Source: an uncultured Saprospiraceae bacterium (lineage in GTDB: Bacteria > Bacteroidota > Bacteroidia > Chitinophagales > Saprospiraceae). From it: a DNA stretch of 43,124 nucleotides. The first letter of the stretch is position 1. Each line of letters begins with the position of its first letter. Below are positions 1 to 10,500 of the stretch, piece after piece. The stretch is taken from assembly GCA_937923465.1 (NCBI GenBank), contig CALDUB010000147.1, positions 1 to 43,124 of the forward strand, read 5' to 3'. A program made the position numbers and the translations under genes. The notes below the pieces were generated by a model. It was not told the DNA's origin and did no database searches. It worked only from the letters and a program-made list of their open reading frames with translations.

Positions 1-1364
1 GAGTAATTTGTCGTGATTTTCAGATTTTTGATAGGCTTCAAATCTGCAAAAACAGAACCTACAATACGGTTATTATTCCAAGAATAATAAGTCTGCTCAA
101 CTGCGTTAATTGGATTTGCAATATCAGTATCTGCGTAGCGAGAATAAGCATATGTACCGTCTTCTTTGCGCACAGGTGTCGTTGGGTCAATATTAATCGC
201 ACGAATCAATGGCGTATTAAATTGATTGTTTTCCGCTAAAGCATTTCTTGTGAAATTGGTAAAGCTTAAGCGATTTCCAATAGTCAACCAAGACTTAATG
301 TCGTGGTCACCATTAAAACGAGCTGTAAAACGTTCAAAACGAGATTTATTTTCTCCGATATCTACACCTACTATACCTTCTTGCACAGTATAGTTACCTG
401 AGATAAGGTAAGAACTTTTTTCTCCACCACCAGAAAATGTCAACTGGTGTTCCAAACTTGGTGCTACACCAAAAAGTGCATCTTGCCAGTCTGTACCTTC
501 TCCCAATGCCGCAGGATTTGCGAACTCAGGTAAAGGTGTTTGACCTGCAGCAATATAAGACTCATTTTGAATGATAGCATATTCTTCTGCTGTCAACAAG
601 TTTAACTTACGTGCTACAGACTGTAATCCGACAGAGCCGCTGTAACTAATGCGACCTTCTTGATTTTTCTTACCACCTTTTGTCGTAATCAAAATAACAC
701 CATTACCAGCACTTGCACCATAGATGGCAGCACTTGCTGCATCTTTTAATACACTTACTGTTTCGACATCATTTGGATTTAAATAATCCAAACCTTCGAC
801 ACGTAAACCGTCTACAATGTACAAAGGAGAAGCATCATTGATAGTCGAGATACCACGAATACGCGTAAAGGCTGCAGCACCTGGCGAACCAGAGTTTTTA
901 GAAACCAAAACACCTGAAGACTTACCTTGTAAGGCTTGCTGTATAAGTACATTTGACCCTTCAGTCAATTCATCAGTACTGACGACACTAACAGCTCCTG
1001 TGATTTTACTACGCTTCTGAGACCCGTAGCCAATAACAACTACTTCATCTAAAAGAGCAGCATCTGCTGACATCACTAGATTAATCTCTGTACGACCATC
1101 TACCGCGATTGTTTGCGATTTTAATCCAGTATAAGAAAAGTTTAGAGAGGCATCTTTGTTGGGGACAGTTATGCTGTAAGAGCCGTCGAAATCAGTAACG
1201 GTACCAGCAGCTGTTCCTTCAACAAGAATTGTCGCTCCTATAACTCCTTCGCCGTCTTCAGCAGAAGTAACTATTCCTTTTACTTCCATCTGTCCAAAGG
1301 CAGATATGGAAAAGAATAGCAATAACAGCGGAAAAATCTGTTTTAATTTGTACATTTTTACCAT
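1..1364 (-). CDS. SusC/RagA-family TonB-linked outer membrane receptor, N-terminal part (partial)
   Basis: This is my own translation of the minus strand; the ORF track lacks it because the gene runs off the left edge. It starts MVKMYKLKQIFPLLLLF with a signal peptide ending near SAFGQ. A carboxypeptidase-regulatory-like domain follows (roughly residues 28-105, with the motif GTVTDFDGSYSI). Next comes the TonB plug (about 115-230) with the SusC hallmarks DEVVVIGYGSQKR, IRGISTINDASPLYIVDG and KDAASAAIYGASAGNGVILITT, and then the first barrel strands. Family members import oligosaccharides or peptides across the outer membrane together with a SusD lipoprotein, whose gene would lie beyond the left edge. 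ATG at 1364 and ATG at 1355 are both possible starts in frame. About 455 residues are visible of the usual ~1000. It is divergent from the membrane regulator at 2270, a plausible regulator of this locus. The substrate cannot be predicted. Confidence 0.93.
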   Translation of the reverse strand, partial: MVKMYKLKQIFPLLLLFFSISAFGQMEVKGIVTSAEDGEGVIGATILVEGTAAGTVTDFDGSYSITVPNKDASLNFSYTGLKSQTIAVDGRTEINLVMSADAALLDEVVVIGYGSQKRSKITGAVSVVSTDELTEGSNVLIQQALQGKSSGVLVSKNSGSPGAAAFTRIRGISTINDASPLYIVDGLRVEGLDYLNPNDVETVSVLKDAASAAIYGASAGNGVILITTKGGKKNQEGRISYSGSVGLQSVARKLNLLTAEEYAIIQNESYIAAGQTPLPEFANPAALGEGTDWQDALFGVAPSLEHQLTFSGGGEKSSYLISGNYTVQEGIVGVDIGENKSRFERFTARFNGDHDIKSWLTIGNRLSFTNFTRNALAENNQFNTPLIRAINIDPTTPVRKEDGTYAYSRYADTDIANPINAVEQTYYSWNNNRIVGSVFADLKPIKNLKITTNY

Positions 1365-1388
1365 GTTTTGATTAGAATTTACTTTGTG

Positions 1389-1445
1389 TACTTAATTAAG
1401 TAGTAGTACAATCTTGAGTTATTAATATGTTGATAATCAAGATTG
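1389..1445. promoter_or_regulatory. Palindrome plus inverted repeat upstream of the SusC gene
   Basis: A perfect 14-bp palindrome, tacttaattaagta (1389-1402), is followed by a 9-bp inverted repeat, caatcttga (1409-1417) and tcaagattg (1437-1445). They lie 25-80 bp upstream of the receptor start. This is where an operator or the 5' UTR would be. Either could be a dimer-binding site, possibly for the divergent HTH protein; this is inference from position only. Confidence 0.4.
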
Positions 1446-1589
1446 CAATTCGCTTTGATTTTCTATTACTCAATTTTTTCGGTTAAAATATTTTTTGTTT
1501 TTGAATGGGGCAATGTCTTAGAAACTGTTTTTTTCGCATTTCTTAGTGAGAATTTGATTTAAGTCATTAAGAAAAGCTAAAATGACAAT

Positions 1590-1850
1590 GACCTCCGGCA
1601 ATAATTGTCGGAGGTACCTGTAGTCCAATTTGCTGTGTTTATTTACTGTTGCTCAGTAAATGCTTCTGCTTTTGCAGAATATACCAACTTGCCTAATGCA
1701 TCAGACACCTGAATTTGTGCTGTTGAATTAAGATTTTGGTTGAATTTTACAACTGTAAACTCCTGAGCGAGAGTTGCTTGTAAAACGAGGATTAACTCGC
1801 TATTGACCACCAGAAAGAAAAGAAGTTGTAAAGTATCTGGATAATCATTT
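1590..1850 (-). pseudogene. Decayed remnant of a T9SS type A C-terminal sorting domain
   Basis: One minus-strand frame reads ...EFTVVKFNQNLNSTAQIQ, then VSDALGKLVYSAKAEAFTEQQ, then a TAA stop at 1643-1645. The same frame continues past the stop with INTANWTTG before losing sense. The string resembles the type A sorting domain, which typically has a D-x-x-GK-x-V strand and ends with an I-x-T-x-x-W/L-x-x-G-x-Y segment. A single C-to-T change (CAA to TAA) would explain the stop. The 3' end is a near-palindrome, acctccggc..gtcggaggt (about 1590-1615), that could act as a terminator. No intact start is joined to this frame: an upstream ATG in the same frame meets TGA after ten codons. I read it as a broken cargo-gene tail; chance resemblance cannot be excluded without a search. 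Confidence 0.5.
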
Positions 1851-2269
1851 TTTCTTCAACAGAAAAAGGAAAATAGACCTTGTTTCATTCATAGTTGTAA
1901 TGGTCTGATTTAGACAAATATCTATTCTTTTGTCTCATTTGATGAACAATTTCGAGTATTTGTCTTTTTGAGTAAGAAAATTTGATTGGGAAAGCCAAAA
2001 AAATAATTCTACATTTATCTATTATTTATTACACCTTAGTATATTTTGCGGAATATTTTTTTTAAGCATAATATTGGTTTAACACGTGATTTCCTGACAA
2101 ATGTATTGTTTATTAGTATGAAAAAAGAATATATATATACTGTATTACCTACACAAGTATGAAATTCGGACTGTTTTTACTACGTTAACACTACGACATA
2201 ACTGAATTAATACTACTACATCTGAGAAAAAATCCTTTATTTGTGCAAACATTCATACGAAATAACTTT
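1851..2269. other. AT-rich intergenic region, no gene seen
   Basis: This stretch between the sorting-domain remnant and the regulator gene is strongly AT-rich, with runs such as atatatatatac near 2130. No credible ORF, RNA gene or repeat was recognised. It should hold the promoter of the regulator at 2270, but I found no clean TAnnTTTG element. Confidence 0.5.
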
Positions 2270-5137
2270 ATGAGACAATTTCTTCTATATTTTATTTTTT
2301 TTACCCAAATTGGATTTGCTCAATCTTCTTTTATCGGAGATTTGCCCATTAATAATTACAGTAAAAAGATATATGACGGTGGCACCCAAAATTGGGATGT
2401 GGCAGTGTCTACTAGTGGCATTATGTACTTTGCAAATAATGAAGGATTACTAAGATACGATGGTGTTTTCTGGAAAAAATATCCAATAAGTAACCAGACG
2501 ATTGTAAGGTCTTTAGCCATTGTAGAAGATAGAATATATGTTGGTGGGCAAGGCGAGTTAGGATATTTTGATACAAAAGAAAATGGTGATTTAGAGTATA
2601 ATTCTTTAATTCAGACGATACCTGAGAAGTATAGAGGATTTAGTGAAGTATGGGATATTATAGTGAAGGATAATGCTATATTATTTAGGACAGAGCGGTA
2701 TATTTTTTATTATCTTAATGAAAGAATGAAGGTGTATGACACAGGAGGACCGATTCATTTTTTAGGGTTAGTAAATGATGAGATTTATGTACATGATGAA
2801 TATAAGGGACTTTTAAAGTTTACAGGAGACAGTTTTATACTTCCTAATTTTACATATAAACCTCCTTCGCCTGTCACGGCATTTTTGCCTTATAATCAAG
2901 ATACAGTTTTAGTGACAACACTAAAGGATGGTGTCTATTTTTTTGATGAAAAGGATTTGACGCCTTTCGAGACACCTCTTGATGCGCTATTTAAAGAAAA
3001 AAGTATTTACTCAGCTTGTCAATTAGTAAATGGGCAGTATGTTTTTGGAATTACTCCTACGGGGTTACTTTTTACGGATACTAAATTTCGTAAGAATAGA
3101 TTTTTAGGTAGAAAAGAGGGGCTACAAAATACAAATGTATTGGCTTTAGCGACTGACTTAGCGGGTAATTTGTGGCTAGGTCTGGACAATGGAATTGATT
3201 ATGTAGAGGTGAATTCCGCCTACACTTATATTTATCCAGACGGCAACTTAGAGGGGACAGGCTATACTGCTACTATTTTTGAAGACAAATTTTATCTAGG
3301 AAATTCTAATGGATTGTATGTGTCTGAATGGAATGACAATGATGAATTTTATACTAAAAAGCCATTTGAAAAGATAAAAAGGACAGACGGACAGATATGG
3401 GGATTACACCAGTCCAATGAGGAGTTATTTTTAGGAATGCATAGTGGTGCTTCTCAGTTGAAAGACGAGAATGCTTTCGAAATTCCAAATTTAAAGGGTG
3501 TTTGGAATTTTTTGCGTTTAGATGAAAATCACATTGTGGCTGGGCATTATCAAGGAATGACGATTTTACGCAAAGAAAATGGAGTATACCGTAAGTATAA
3601 AAAAGTAGAAGGCTTGGCAGAAAGCTCTCGTTTATTAGCGAAGGAAAGCTCACATATACTATGGATGTCGCATCCTTATCGAGGGGTATATCGAGTCGTT
3701 TTGGAAGATAACTACTCAACGAAGAGTGTGACACGATATGGTGTAAGTGATGGTTTGCCTTCTGATAATTTTAACCACACCTTTAAAATAAGAAACGAGG
3801 TTATTTTTGCTGGAGAAACAGGCGTTTATCGATTTGACAAAATAACGATGTCTTTTAAAGCGATGAAAAGCTATAATAAGATATTTCAGGATTATGGACG
3901 AGTAAAAATGCTGAAAGAAGACAGAGAAGGTAATATTTGGTTTATGGCTGGAGAAACCTGTGGTCGATTGACTATTGATGATAATGGTTTGGACATAGAG
4001 GTGAGTTCCGTTATTTTTCCTGAACTCAGCAAAAAACTAGTTGGAGGGTTTGAATTTGTATATCCATATAATCCACAAAATGTATTTTTTGGGTCAGAAA
4101 AGGGCTTTATTCGTTTTGATGCGCAAAAGTATGCAGACTCTGACTTTTCTATTAGTACAAAAATCAGTGAGTTTAGATTGAATAATGAAAATGACAGTTT
4201 ATTATATGCTAGCATAGGACTCGGTGTGAAAAGTAAGGAAATTTCTCTTTCGAGTGATGATAATTCCCTCTATTTTGCTTACTCTGCTAACGCCTACCGA
4301 AATCCAGAAGAGGTTCGTTTTCAAACTAAATTAGAAGGATTTGCTGATAATTGGTCGGATTGGACGGACAGACCAGAGAAGGAGTATATTAATTTAGAAC
4401 ACGGTGATTACACATTTATGGTGCGCGCTCGCAATGCGGCAGGCATCATTTCTGAAGCAGAAAAGGTCTCTTTTTCTATCAGTGCACCTTGGTATCTCAG
4501 TCCATTTGCTTATGTATTGTATGGCTTAGCTATTGTCTCTGCTATCTTTTTTAGTATGAGAAAGCAGTCTAAAAAGTTTGAACAAGAAAAGGTTTCTCTC
4601 CAAAATCAACATGAACAACAAAAGAAAATATTCCGTCAAAAAGTCGAAGATAGTGAGTTAGAGTTAAGTCGTGTAAAGCGTCAAAAACTAGAAACTGAAG
4701 TTGAATTTAAGAACCAAGAATTAGCTTCAGCCACGCTGCACTTGGTGCAAAAGCGAGAAATGTTGGCTGGTTTGAAAAGTGATTTGAGTAAGCTTTTAGG
4801 TAAAATGAGAAATCAAGAAGCGCGTCCACAGGACTTACAAAAGCTGATACGACTGGTAGAGCGAGACTTAGAAAATGACTCTGAGTGGGACCAATTTGCG
4901 CATCACTTTGACCAAGTTCACCAAGGTTTTTTAACTCGTTTAAAAGAAAAATATCCCGTTTTAAGTCCAAATGATTTGAAGCTTTGTGCTTATCTTAGAA
5001 TGAATTTGAGCAGTAAAGAAATAGCGCCGATGATGGCTATTTCTGTGCGTGGAGTAGAGGCAGGTCGGTATCGACTGAGAAAGAAAATTGACTTGCCAAA
5101 TGATGCAAATCTACGAGAGTTGATGATGAATATTTAG
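2270..5137 (+). CDS. Membrane-spanning propeller/Y_Y_Y sensor with C-terminal LuxR-type HTH (one-protein regulator)
   Basis: The track starts at GTG 2243, but ATG 2270 (MRQFLLYFIFFTQIGFAQ) gives a clean signal peptide and about 955 residues. The periplasmic part (about 20-650) is a series of propeller-type repeats (for example GLDNGIDYV and EDREGNIWFM), like the two-component-regulator propellers of Bacteroidota. A Y_Y_Y (triple-tyrosine) domain follows at about 665-737. A single membrane segment lies at about 741-762 (YVLYGLAIVSAIFF). After it come a charged coiled coil (about 765-870) and a LuxR/GerE-like helix-turn-helix (about 895-950: LSPNDLKLCAYLRMNLSSKE). There is no histidine-kinase or receiver domain, so the signal would pass directly from periplasm to the DNA-binding tail. 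It faces away from the SusC gene, so local control of that uptake locus is a reasonable inference. The ligand is unknown. Confidence 0.85.
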   Translation: MRQFLLYFIFFTQIGFAQSSFIGDLPINNYSKKIYDGGTQNWDVAVSTSGIMYFANNEGLLRYDGVFWKKYPISNQTIVRSLAIVEDRIYVGGQGELGYFDTKENGDLEYNSLIQTIPEKYRGFSEVWDIIVKDNAILFRTERYIFYYLNERMKVYDTGGPIHFLGLVNDEIYVHDEYKGLLKFTGDSFILPNFTYKPPSPVTAFLPYNQDTVLVTTLKDGVYFFDEKDLTPFETPLDALFKEKSIYSACQLVNGQYVFGITPTGLLFTDTKFRKNRFLGRKEGLQNTNVLALATDLAGNLWLGLDNGIDYVEVNSAYTYIYPDGNLEGTGYTATIFEDKFYLGNSNGLYVSEWNDNDEFYTKKPFEKIKRTDGQIWGLHQSNEELFLGMHSGASQLKDENAFEIPNLKGVWNFLRLDENHIVAGHYQGMTILRKENGVYRKYKKVEGLAESSRLLAKESSHILWMSHPYRGVYRVVLEDNYSTKSVTRYGVSDGLPSDNFNHTFKIRNEVIFAGETGVYRFDKITMSFKAMKSYNKIFQDYGRVKMLKEDREGNIWFMAGETCGRLTIDDNGLDIEVSSVIFPELSKKLVGGFEFVYPYNPQNVFFGSEKGFIRFDAQKYADSDFSISTKISEFRLNNENDSLLYASIGLGVKSKEISLSSDDNSLYFAYSANAYRNPEEVRFQTKLEGFADNWSDWTDRPEKEYINLEHGDYTFMVRARNAAGIISEAEKVSFSISAPWYLSPFAYVLYGLAIVSAIFFSMRKQSKKFEQEKVSLQNQHEQQKKIFRQKVEDSELELSRVKRQKLETEVEFKNQELASATLHLVQKREMLAGLKSDLSKLLGKMRNQEARPQDLQKLIRLVERDLENDSEWDQFAHHFDQVHQGFLTRLKEKYPVLSPNDLKLCAYLRMNLSSKEIAPMMAISVRGVEAGRYRLRKKIDLPNDANLRELMMNI

Positions 5138-5438
5138 GTTTGATTACTGCTGTTAAATTAGCCGAAAAAGAGCTTGTTTTTAAATGTTCATATTATGACA
5201 TTTTATTATATTAAAGTATTGATTGTCAGTTACTTATGTGTATTTTTATAATTTGATAAAAAAGCCTAAAAGTCGCCAAAACTGGACATATATTTCTATT
5301 TTTAATACCATAGCATCATTGATTCTAACCGTTTCCTTTTAGAAGGCGACCGTTCCCTAAAAATCATATCTTTCTGTGTTGTTGTTGTCTAACTTGAGTT
5401 TAAGAAAGACTAGATATTAAGACACAACGCACGTAATC
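5138..5438. other. Intergenic region, no gene seen
   Basis: About 300 bp without a credible ORF or RNA gene. It should carry the promoter for the gene at 5439. No strong hairpin with a T-run was found after the regulator stop, so any terminator for that gene is not obvious. Confidence 0.4.
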
Positions 5439-7430
5439 ATGGAAAAAATTGAGAGAAAACAGTCTGTAATTTCAGATGAAAAGGAGAGTGGTTTTTTAGC
5501 TATTAATTCATTGGGAGAGCTACTTCCAATCATTTTTATCGCCTTCTTTTTTGCCTACTTGATAGGGAGTCAAGCTAGAGTTGATTCTACCACGGTCGTT
5601 TACCCAGAAGCTATAGAAAATCATCAAGCATCTATAGAAAAATTAAAGGAATCTACTACTCTCGAAAAACAAGAAATAGTAAAGAACGAAGAACCACAAG
5701 AAGAGAAAGTCTACATAAACAAATCTCCAGATAACACGGAGGCAAAAGCATCGCGGATTATAGAACGTCCGTCAATTCAAAAAAATATTCCGACAGAAAC
5801 TGAAGAGAATATAGCTCGCCCTTTGTTTCCTAAAGCAAGCCCAAGAGAAGCCTTACCAACGCTCGAAGTTTCTCAACCGATAAAAGAACTTGCGCCTACA
5901 ACAGAAAAATATACATTACTGGAGGAGGACGCTGCTGATGAAATTATTTTAGCGACTAAACCTATAGAAGAAATTATCCTTTCAGAAGGTACTCCAATCA
6001 TCAAAGAGCAGCGGATTGAAACTTTGAAAAGTAAGAGTATTGCGCATTTGGAAGATGTCGAAGTCGAAGTAGCAGAAATGGTTGTCAAACCGAACTGGAC
6101 GCCAAGAACAATGCTATTAGAAGAAAGAGAAGAAGAGGCAGTCGCGGAAGAATTAGCACCAGAAATTAAGGAAGAAAAACAGGAAAAGTCGATTACCTTA
6201 TCTAACTATAATTCATCTGATTTTAAATGGACGGTTAATAATCACAGTCGCGGTATTAAAAAATCTGCCGTGTTTACCAATACGCCAGACGGAAAGGCTG
6301 CTTACTGCCGAACAGATGCAGGGATAGTATTGAAAATTAATGATTTGGCTAATATTGACCCTACTTATGGTGTTTTTGTGGAGAAAAGCGAGGATGGCGA
6401 AGAGTATAATAGTATTGGAGTCATCAATGCTGAAAATGCAAAAGAACTCTTCTATTTTGACTCTGAGTATAGTTTTGACGGGCAGCATCATTATCGCTTT
6501 CGTTCGACAAATATAGAAGGAGAGGAAGTCGAATTCGGAAAAATTTCGGTAATTCGCAGAGCTTCTATTTCTCCGGTTTTATCTCAAATTAATGCTGCTG
6601 GACAGTATAATTTGGTTTTAAATTCTAAATCGATAGAGGTGGTCAATTATGAAATCAAAGAAGCATGGGGAAGTCTAAATGGAGAAAAAGGAATGAAGGC
6701 TTTGGTAGAAGGCGAAAATAGTTTGTCGTTTAATTTAACTGGAGACCCAGGGCTTTATTTTTTAACGATTTCTACCGAAAATCAAGTTTTAGACCTATTG
6801 GTTGAGAAACCTGGAATAAGCCCAGATTTATCCTTTTATGACCAAGATGTGAGTGGAAAGCAATATTTTGGAGGACCTGATACGATGCCTTTTGTTATGG
6901 AAAAGCCAACATTATTAAATTTTGATTTTTATTTGAAAAATGGAAATACTCTTATTTTTAATGAAGGGGAGTATAAGTCCGAGACTGTAAAAATCAAAAA
7001 GGCAAAGATTGGAACACTACCAGAAACATTGCAAGCGCGTCATTCTGATGAAGTGCTTTGGTTTACGGCTTCTTCTAATGTTTCTTACCTGCATCAGAAA
7101 GTGCCTGTTATTTTAGAACACGATGAGCAAGAAATCGCTGCTCAGATTAATATTTTTGCTTCTAAAAATACAATTCGACCGATTAGCCATTTTTCACCAA
7201 ACAAGGATGGTATTCAAGATAACTGGAGAATTCCAGGGATTAAAAGTTGTCCAGATATAGATTTGTTAGTTTTTAATGATTGGGGAAATTTGGTCTACAA
7301 AACAGATAGTGTAACGGAAGATAACATCTGGAATGGCGAAAAAGACGGCAAGGAATCGCCTGCAGGAATGTATTATTATGTGCTTGGAGAGTATGGAGGT
7401 TGGGTACAGTTGGAGCGTGGGTCTATTTAA
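5439..7430 (+). CDS. Membrane-anchored Glu-rich protein with type B (gliding-associated) C-terminal domain
   Basis: A 663-residue protein of unusual layout. A charged 28-residue N-terminus precedes one hydrophobic segment (about 28-44, LLPIIFIAFFFAYLIG). A long Glu/Lys/Pro-rich, probably extended linker follows (about 50-260). Next are beta-rich domains (about 265-580), one resembling the fibronectin-like region seen in Bacteroidota secreted proteins. The C-terminus (about 580-663: FSPNKDGIQDNWRIPG, then NDWGNLVYK, then GMYYYVLGE) is a recognisable type B / gliding-motility-associated sorting domain. It lacks a classical short signal peptide; the N-terminus could be a long cleaved signal or a TonB-like uncleaved anchor. 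A hairpin terminator follows the stop. Its function is unknown. The C-terminal domain assignment is confident; the topology is inference. Confidence 0.75.
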   Translation: MEKIERKQSVISDEKESGFLAINSLGELLPIIFIAFFFAYLIGSQARVDSTTVVYPEAIENHQASIEKLKESTTLEKQEIVKNEEPQEEKVYINKSPDNTEAKASRIIERPSIQKNIPTETEENIARPLFPKASPREALPTLEVSQPIKELAPTTEKYTLLEEDAADEIILATKPIEEIILSEGTPIIKEQRIETLKSKSIAHLEDVEVEVAEMVVKPNWTPRTMLLEEREEEAVAEELAPEIKEEKQEKSITLSNYNSSDFKWTVNNHSRGIKKSAVFTNTPDGKAAYCRTDAGIVLKINDLANIDPTYGVFVEKSEDGEEYNSIGVINAENAKELFYFDSEYSFDGQHHYRFRSTNIEGEEVEFGKISVIRRASISPVLSQINAAGQYNLVLNSKSIEVVNYEIKEAWGSLNGEKGMKALVEGENSLSFNLTGDPGLYFLTISTENQVLDLLVEKPGISPDLSFYDQDVSGKQYFGGPDTMPFVMEKPTLLNFDFYLKNGNTLIFNEGEYKSETVKIKKAKIGTLPETLQARHSDEVLWFTASSNVSYLHQKVPVILEHDEQEIAAQINIFASKNTIRPISHFSPNKDGIQDNWRIPGIKSCPDIDLLVFNDWGNLVYKTDSVTEDNIWNGEKDGKESPAGMYYYVLGEYGGWVQLERGSI

Positions 7431-7457
7431 TTGTCTAATTTTATTGATAGGAAACAG

Positions 7458-7497
7458 AAAGCCTGCTTGAGTGATATCAAGCAGGCTTTTTGTTTTT
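7458..7497 (+). terminator. Intrinsic terminator after the type B protein gene
   Basis: A 13-bp perfect stem (aaagcctgcttga / tcaagcaggcttt) with a 6-nt loop is followed by a T-rich tail, 28 bp after the stop at 7430. It separates this gene from the convergent gene ending at 7554. Confidence 0.9.
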
Positions 7498-7553
7498 TAG
7501 ATTAGACTTTTGAAAAACTGTCAAAATTGGCACTAAACTCGTAAGTTTACTTT

Positions 7554-10500
7554 CTATTCAAACACCAAAAATCTCTTCGAGACAGGGCGAAACTCTTCCC
7601 CAATCAGCTGTATAATATAAGTACCTTCTGAATAATCCTTCAAATCTAATTCAAAAGGACTATCTGGTACTTCCTCTAGCTCAATCTCTTTTATGATTTT
7701 ACCCGTCACATTCGCGATTAGAATACTTAGTTTGCCAGTAAAAGAACTTCCAAAACTGATATTCAGTAAATCTGTTCTTTTTAGAGGATTTGGATACAAA
7801 ACTAACCCTTTGTTGTCAAAGTCATAACTTACTGCGACCATATTCGAATAGATAATCGTGCTGTTAGACAAGTTCTTACGAAGACGATAGTAATTCATAC
7901 CTTGAATAGGAGCGGTGTCAAACATGTCGAAAGTTGCGGTCTCTATGCTTCCATTAGACGGATTTTCAATCGTTCTAAATTCTTGGAAACTAATTCCGTC
8001 GAGACTTTTTTCAATTGTAAAAGAGTTGGTTTCGTTGACTCTATTAGCTGCCCAAAATAGAGAAATACCATTGTCTAGAGGAGTCGCCTCTAGGTTAAGA
8101 AAGTTTGGCGCATCGTCCATGAAATTCTCTGAAATCGTAACCGTGTAATCTTCCGTTTCACCAAAATCATAATCTCCACATTCTGGTGCAAAAGCATTTT
8201 GTCTCAATGAAATACGCAAACGCGTATTACCGCTAAGCGCATTTGGAGGAACTGAAAACACCAGATTAGTCTCTAATGCGTCAATATCCGCAGCTATCGT
8301 CGCGACATACTCCGCAATAACTTCTTCTCCATTTTCAAAAGTTTCATTTTGATTGTAATCAATCCATAGTCTCCAGTTTATATCACCGACATAGCCAGCA
8401 AAACCAGCTTTTAGCTTGATGAAATAAAACTGATTAGTAGAAAGAAGAGCTGTTTGGTCTATGTAATTGCCGTATCCATTATCGTTTTCGGATAGATTAT
8501 TAATTCCAGCCAATTTAACCTCTTTAATCCAAAGATTAGAACTGTTCAAACCCTGTGTGTTACAGTAGCCTGTTGGAGGATTTGTCGAACCTACGGTAAA
8601 TTCCTGAATCACATTAGGAGCAGGAGAGTAGACTGAATTACCCGCTTGCGATGCCTGTATCGTCACAACACCTTCGGCACCTGTCAGGGTTACAATGTTT
8701 CCGTTGAGTGTCGCAGGACCACTTAAAATGGTGAATGAAACAGGCAATCCAGAAGACGCGCCTGCCATTAATTCTATCTGAGGACTATCCGTTTGTTGGT
8801 CTGGTATTTCCTGAAAATTAATAGCTTGCTCTAATAAGGTATTCGTAGTGTCAATCGGAGCAAATAAAGCTCTTAAGATACTATTTTGGCTTAGATTTAC
8901 ATTTATTTCATCTTCTGTACTTGAAGAAACACCAATCCAATTTTTAAATTCAAAACCAGGCTTAGCTACTGCTTTTACTGGAATATCTATGCCTGAAAAA
9001 TAGCGACCTGCCCACGAGCTTACGTCGTCTTCTTCATCAATATTCAAAGTACTAAACTCTATCGTGCCCGCGCCCGCAGGTTCAGTAGAAATATTAACTT
9101 CTACCACAGATTGAATTTCTGGAATCGCATTTATATAGTGCTGTTGAAAGAGTTGTGTACGTTGATTTCCGTATGAACGCATGATATCTGCATTGGCATC
9201 TTGGTTGTATAGATTTTGCCAAGTAGCCAATTGTTGTTCTTTTTCTGGTTCATAACTAGCTAAAAATGCATCTATTCGACCATTGATTCTTTCAGAAGTA
9301 AAGAGCACATTTAAGTGGTCAGCAGTTCTATTGATAAAATCATGACGCCAGTTTTCATTTTCCATTAATTTTTGGAAAAGGCGAGAAGACCATTCTGGAT
9401 TAGGATTTTCATAATCCGTTGGGAATAGCAATCTTTCGAAAGAATTGTCCCCAGCATAGCCCGTATTCCAACCTTGCGAAGTGAAAAGCCCAAAGGTGAA
9501 GTCTAAATCGTAAGATAAAAATCTCCATTTTCCGTCAGCTACACGTTCTCTAAATCGGCGATTATTATTACCTGGCCAGTCTTGATTGTCAATAAAAAGA
9601 TTGAAAATACAGTAATCCATAAATTCATCAACATCCACCCAACTTTCTAAAGTTGCATAGTTAGTTGCATCCGCGAAACTATTATCTTCTAAAAAGTCTT
9701 GTAGCGCAAGCCAGTTATCTAAATCTCCTTCTTTTACTTCATCCTTGTTTTCGATGAGGTCAATCTCATCGTCATCTAGGTCAAAATGATTTTTGATGTA
9801 ACGCTTATCTGGACGCTCACGCAGATTATAAATACCCCAATATTCGCCATTTAGATATAAAATTGATTGTCTGTAAGCTTGATAATTAATCTTAGGTGCA
9901 TCAATCAAATCATCCGTATCAGACAAATCACGTATCAAACTAGACGCCGCAGCATCTCTAAAGTTAGTGACAGTCCAGTCGTTTCCACTGTTACGAAGTA
10001 CCAAACCTCTATATTCTGTGAGTTCTTCATCTGGAAAAACAGGGTAGTCAAACTTAGAGTTTCCTAAGCTGCCCTTTGCTTTCAAGGATAAAGATTTTTG
10101 TGCATTACCTGCACTAGATGTACCCGTCAGTTCGGCTTCTACCAATTGATTAAAACCAACAGTACCGTCTGTTTCATAAAATTCAGCGTTGACATTAATT
10201 TCGATGTCTTCTAATATATTTCCAAAAATACCAATAGTCTCATCAAAAAACTCTTCAGGATTACCTGCCACTGCGACAACAGGATAGGCATGAGAAACTC
10301 CAATTAAATAGGTCTCCGTAACAACATTACTCGCTCCCAGTCCTGTCGCAAAAGCACGAGCGCGTAGGGGAGTAGGAGTCGAAAACTCTAAAGGAGTACT
10401 GTAAAGAGTGCTCGTCTCGTCAGGATATGAGCCGTCTGTTGTATAGTAAATTGAAGCAGGATTTGAAGTACTTAAGCTAACGGATACATTTTCGTCGTAA

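Noticed and set aside
817-1020. 67-aa plus-strand ORF
   Set aside because: It is antisense to the SusC plug domain, which I translated directly from the minus strand.
3354-4970. Minus-strand ORFs under the membrane regulator (3354, 3892, 4707)
   Set aside because: Shadow frames of a well-supported gene; compositions look like antisense translation.
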